Positions 62,162 to 64,000 of a DNA stretch of 64,000 bases are shown here, piece by piece. The DNA is from Oreocharis arfaki (lineage: Eukaryota; Chordata; Aves; Passeriformes; Paramythiidae). The notes beneath the pieces were generated by a model, which worked only from the letters and a program-made list of their open reading frames with translations, did not search any database and was not told the origin of the DNA. The translations under genes were made by a program, and so were the position numbers. The stretch lies in contig VZRR01013779.1 of NCBI GenBank assembly GCA_013398015.1, positions 122,139 through 186,138 of the forward strand, in the 5' to 3' direction. Each line of letters begins with the position of its first letter. Position 1 is the first letter of the stretch.

Positions 62162-64000
62162 GTACATACTTCTGAAATCCTTTTCAGAGTCCTACTTTGT
62201 CCTGCTAACTTTTTGAAGGAAAAAACCACTGTCCCCCACCAGTTGCATTATCTTCTATTGCTGCCATTATTTAAAAATGCAGATGCTTCGGTTTCAACTA
62301 ATGCTTTAAGTCTAATCTCTTTTTCCTTTTTAGTCTCCTTTATGACAGATGCTTTTTGCTTGCTTTTCTTTTTAATTATTCTGCCTTATTTCTGCTTGAG
62401 TTTTTGTTTTAAATTCTTCTTCATTCCTAATTCTTCTGATAATTCTGAATATTTAATAGTGTGTAGGTAGCTGAATTCAATCTCAGCATTCATTTCAGCA
62501 TCTTCCCTGACATGGCTTAAATTCAGTGTTATGCTCCAGTGACACCTACTGGATCATGTTGGATTTTAATGCATTTTAGCAGTTGAACTTCTGAGCTCCA
62601 TGAGCTTGTGTGAGTGTTTTATCCTCATACCAGTGTTGGCAACATCTTTTGTCCAGTTTCAAGCATGGAGGTGTAAAAAAAAATTTTTATTGTGTTTATT
62701 TTTTGTTTTATTATTATTTTTATTGTGTTATTTTTTGTGTGTTTTATCAGAAGTAGAGAGGAAGAAAGAAAGAAGCAGATTTATCTTTTATTTACTGAAC
62801 TTTAACACCTGTAGCTTTCTCTTATTTTTCAATTATGTGGTATTTTGATTATCAGCTTCATCTTCTTTTGGCTTACTTCCATTTTATACAGATAAAACAT
62901 ATTGATTTTTTCAGTGGTTGAAATTTGCATTCTGACTATTTTAAATGTCATTTACTAGTCATAAGCTTTAACTCCAAAGCAAGTTAATGACAAGATTTCT
63001 GTTATCCTTCGGTAGCTGACTGAACATTTAGGCTAACATTCTGCTAGGACGTATTGAATCCACTAAAGTAGGGCTCTGGCTGAGCTGGATAATTTCACTG
63101 AGTCTTTATGTGCAAAATTCAGTTGTAGCGAAATTCAGTGAATAATGACAAAGCTTTGAATTGGATTTAGAAAACTGGATCTAGGAAATAGCATACTTCA
63201 AGAATCCAGAACAGTTCTGTTATATACAATGACCCCAGTAACAGAGTTACAGTTCTTGCCTTGAGAAAAACACCTAGGATTCAGTTAAAAATAATTTTAA
63301 TGATTGGTTCTTCTCTTGTTACATGAAGCTTAATTTCCTTAATTTCATTCTCTGACTTGGTTTTATTTTCCAGGTCATTAAATAATTACACTGCTTGATT
63401 ATGAGAGCATTATTAAATATGAATAGATTACTCTTAGGTTAATCCCTTTTCTAAGTCCCCTAGACATCTTCATCCCACTAAGTGCTTTTCTTTTAATTAC
63501 TGTATTTGCATTCTGTGGGCCTTTATTCCATTATGTTATGAAGAACAGAAGCTGCTATGCTGAGTTGATAGCAATCACCAGGATCACTGCACTTTCTTCT
63601 GCCTGTGGCAGCAGGCTTGAAACTATATGATCTTCAAGGTCCCTTCTAAGCCAAATCATTTTATGATGTTATGACTTGTTCAGATTTTATTTAGTGTTTT
63701 TGAGCTTCCTCTGGTCTTCATGGATTTTTAAAATTAAGTTCTTGGTTGGCAAACCAGCCTTTCTAATTTATATGGCCACACTTATTTTTGTGTATGTTAC
63801 GCTTAATACAAAGTCATCCTATTATTCTATTTAACTAAGCATAGTGAAGTATTAAGTGATAAAGGAAAAAACATGGCTATTTGAGTAATGAGTTTAGTCA
63901 TCTTTCATCTTTTCTGCATGTTTTCTTCATAATCTAAAATACTCTATTAGAGTCCTTACCTATTTTAGATATAACTGATTTTATTATTTATTATATATTT
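62162..64000 (+). other. AKAP9: Intron 30, 5' part
   Basis: AT-rich intron carrying a CR1 3' tail near 63609-63674. T-rich open frames (62600-62848 and the read-through of exon 30 to 62470) are low-complexity. The next exon is outside the window. Confidence 0.75.
63609..63674 (+). repeat. CR1 3' tail
   Basis: 'cagcaggcttgaaactatatgatcttcaaggtcccttctaag', then 'ccaaatcattttatgatgttatga', is a CR1 3' end on the plus strand including the degenerate ATTCTATGA-type terminal repeat. Confidence 0.8.

Larger units (their letters stand above)
1..64000 (+). other. AKAP9: AKAP9 gene, internal part (exons 2-30 and introns)
   Basis: The whole window lies inside one gene. Twenty-nine exons on the + strand splice in phase into 2,328 codons that follow human AKAP9 in order, from the LAQFRQRKAQ N-terminal motif to the TTDNK segment. 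AKAP9 is a giant coiled-coil scaffold of centrosome and Golgi that anchors PKA, phosphatases, PDE4D and CK1. Its short form Yotiao anchors PKA to KCNQ1 and NMDA receptors (family knowledge). Exon 1 (about 16 residues) and the 3' part with the PACT domain are outside the window. Pericentrin is the only close relative, and exon 8 and later exons fit AKAP9 rather than pericentrin. Every proposed intron is GT-AG. Confidence 0.96.

Overview
The window is an internal piece of one large vertebrate gene, AKAP9 (A-kinase anchoring protein 9; AKAP450 / CG-NAP / Yotiao), read left to right on the + strand. The organism is most likely a bird. The reasons are AT-rich introns with CR1 LINE fragments, including the typical 3' tail ending in ATTCTATGATTCT-like sequence, an avian-type endogenous retroviral LTR relic, and compact introns. 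I recognised AKAP9 by comparing the conceptual exon translations with the remembered human protein; no search was run.

I place 29 coding exons, numbered 2-30 on the assumption that the short exon 1 lies upstream of base 1. All have AG/GT borders and all phases join: 6,984 nt, exactly 2,328 codons, with no stop and no frameshift. Assuming a 16-residue exon 1 as in human, they encode about residues 17-2344. Exons 2-7 (2291-21092) encode the basic N-terminus and the first coiled coils. Exon 8 (21772-24216) is a single 815-codon coiled-coil exon. Exons 9-19 (25811-36254) carry the predicted PKA-RII helix (exon 16/17 junction) and the leucine zipper that binds KCNQ1 in Yotiao (exon 18). Exons 20-30 (36801-62161) continue the rod. 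The window ends in the next intron, before the PACT centrosome-targeting domain.

Everything else is intronic. It holds CR1 fragments in both orientations, an LTR relic, a 5S-rRNA-derived SINE relic, microsatellites and hairpins. No other gene, tRNA, rRNA operon or CRISPR is seen.

Points worth a second look: (1) two single-N junctions (15989 and 57971), each flanked by near-identical direct copies (about 0.17 kb and 2.15 kb), probably false haplotypic duplications; (2) the Yotiao PKA site Ser43 is a leucine here; (3) exon 18 is a sharp GC/CpG-rich island, and read-through past its donor stays open into an AG microsatellite; (4) a 39-nt phase-matched candidate cassette microexon at 53339-53377; (5) a 279-nt phase-matched open block at 46569-46847. 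I found no sign of a wholly new biological system.
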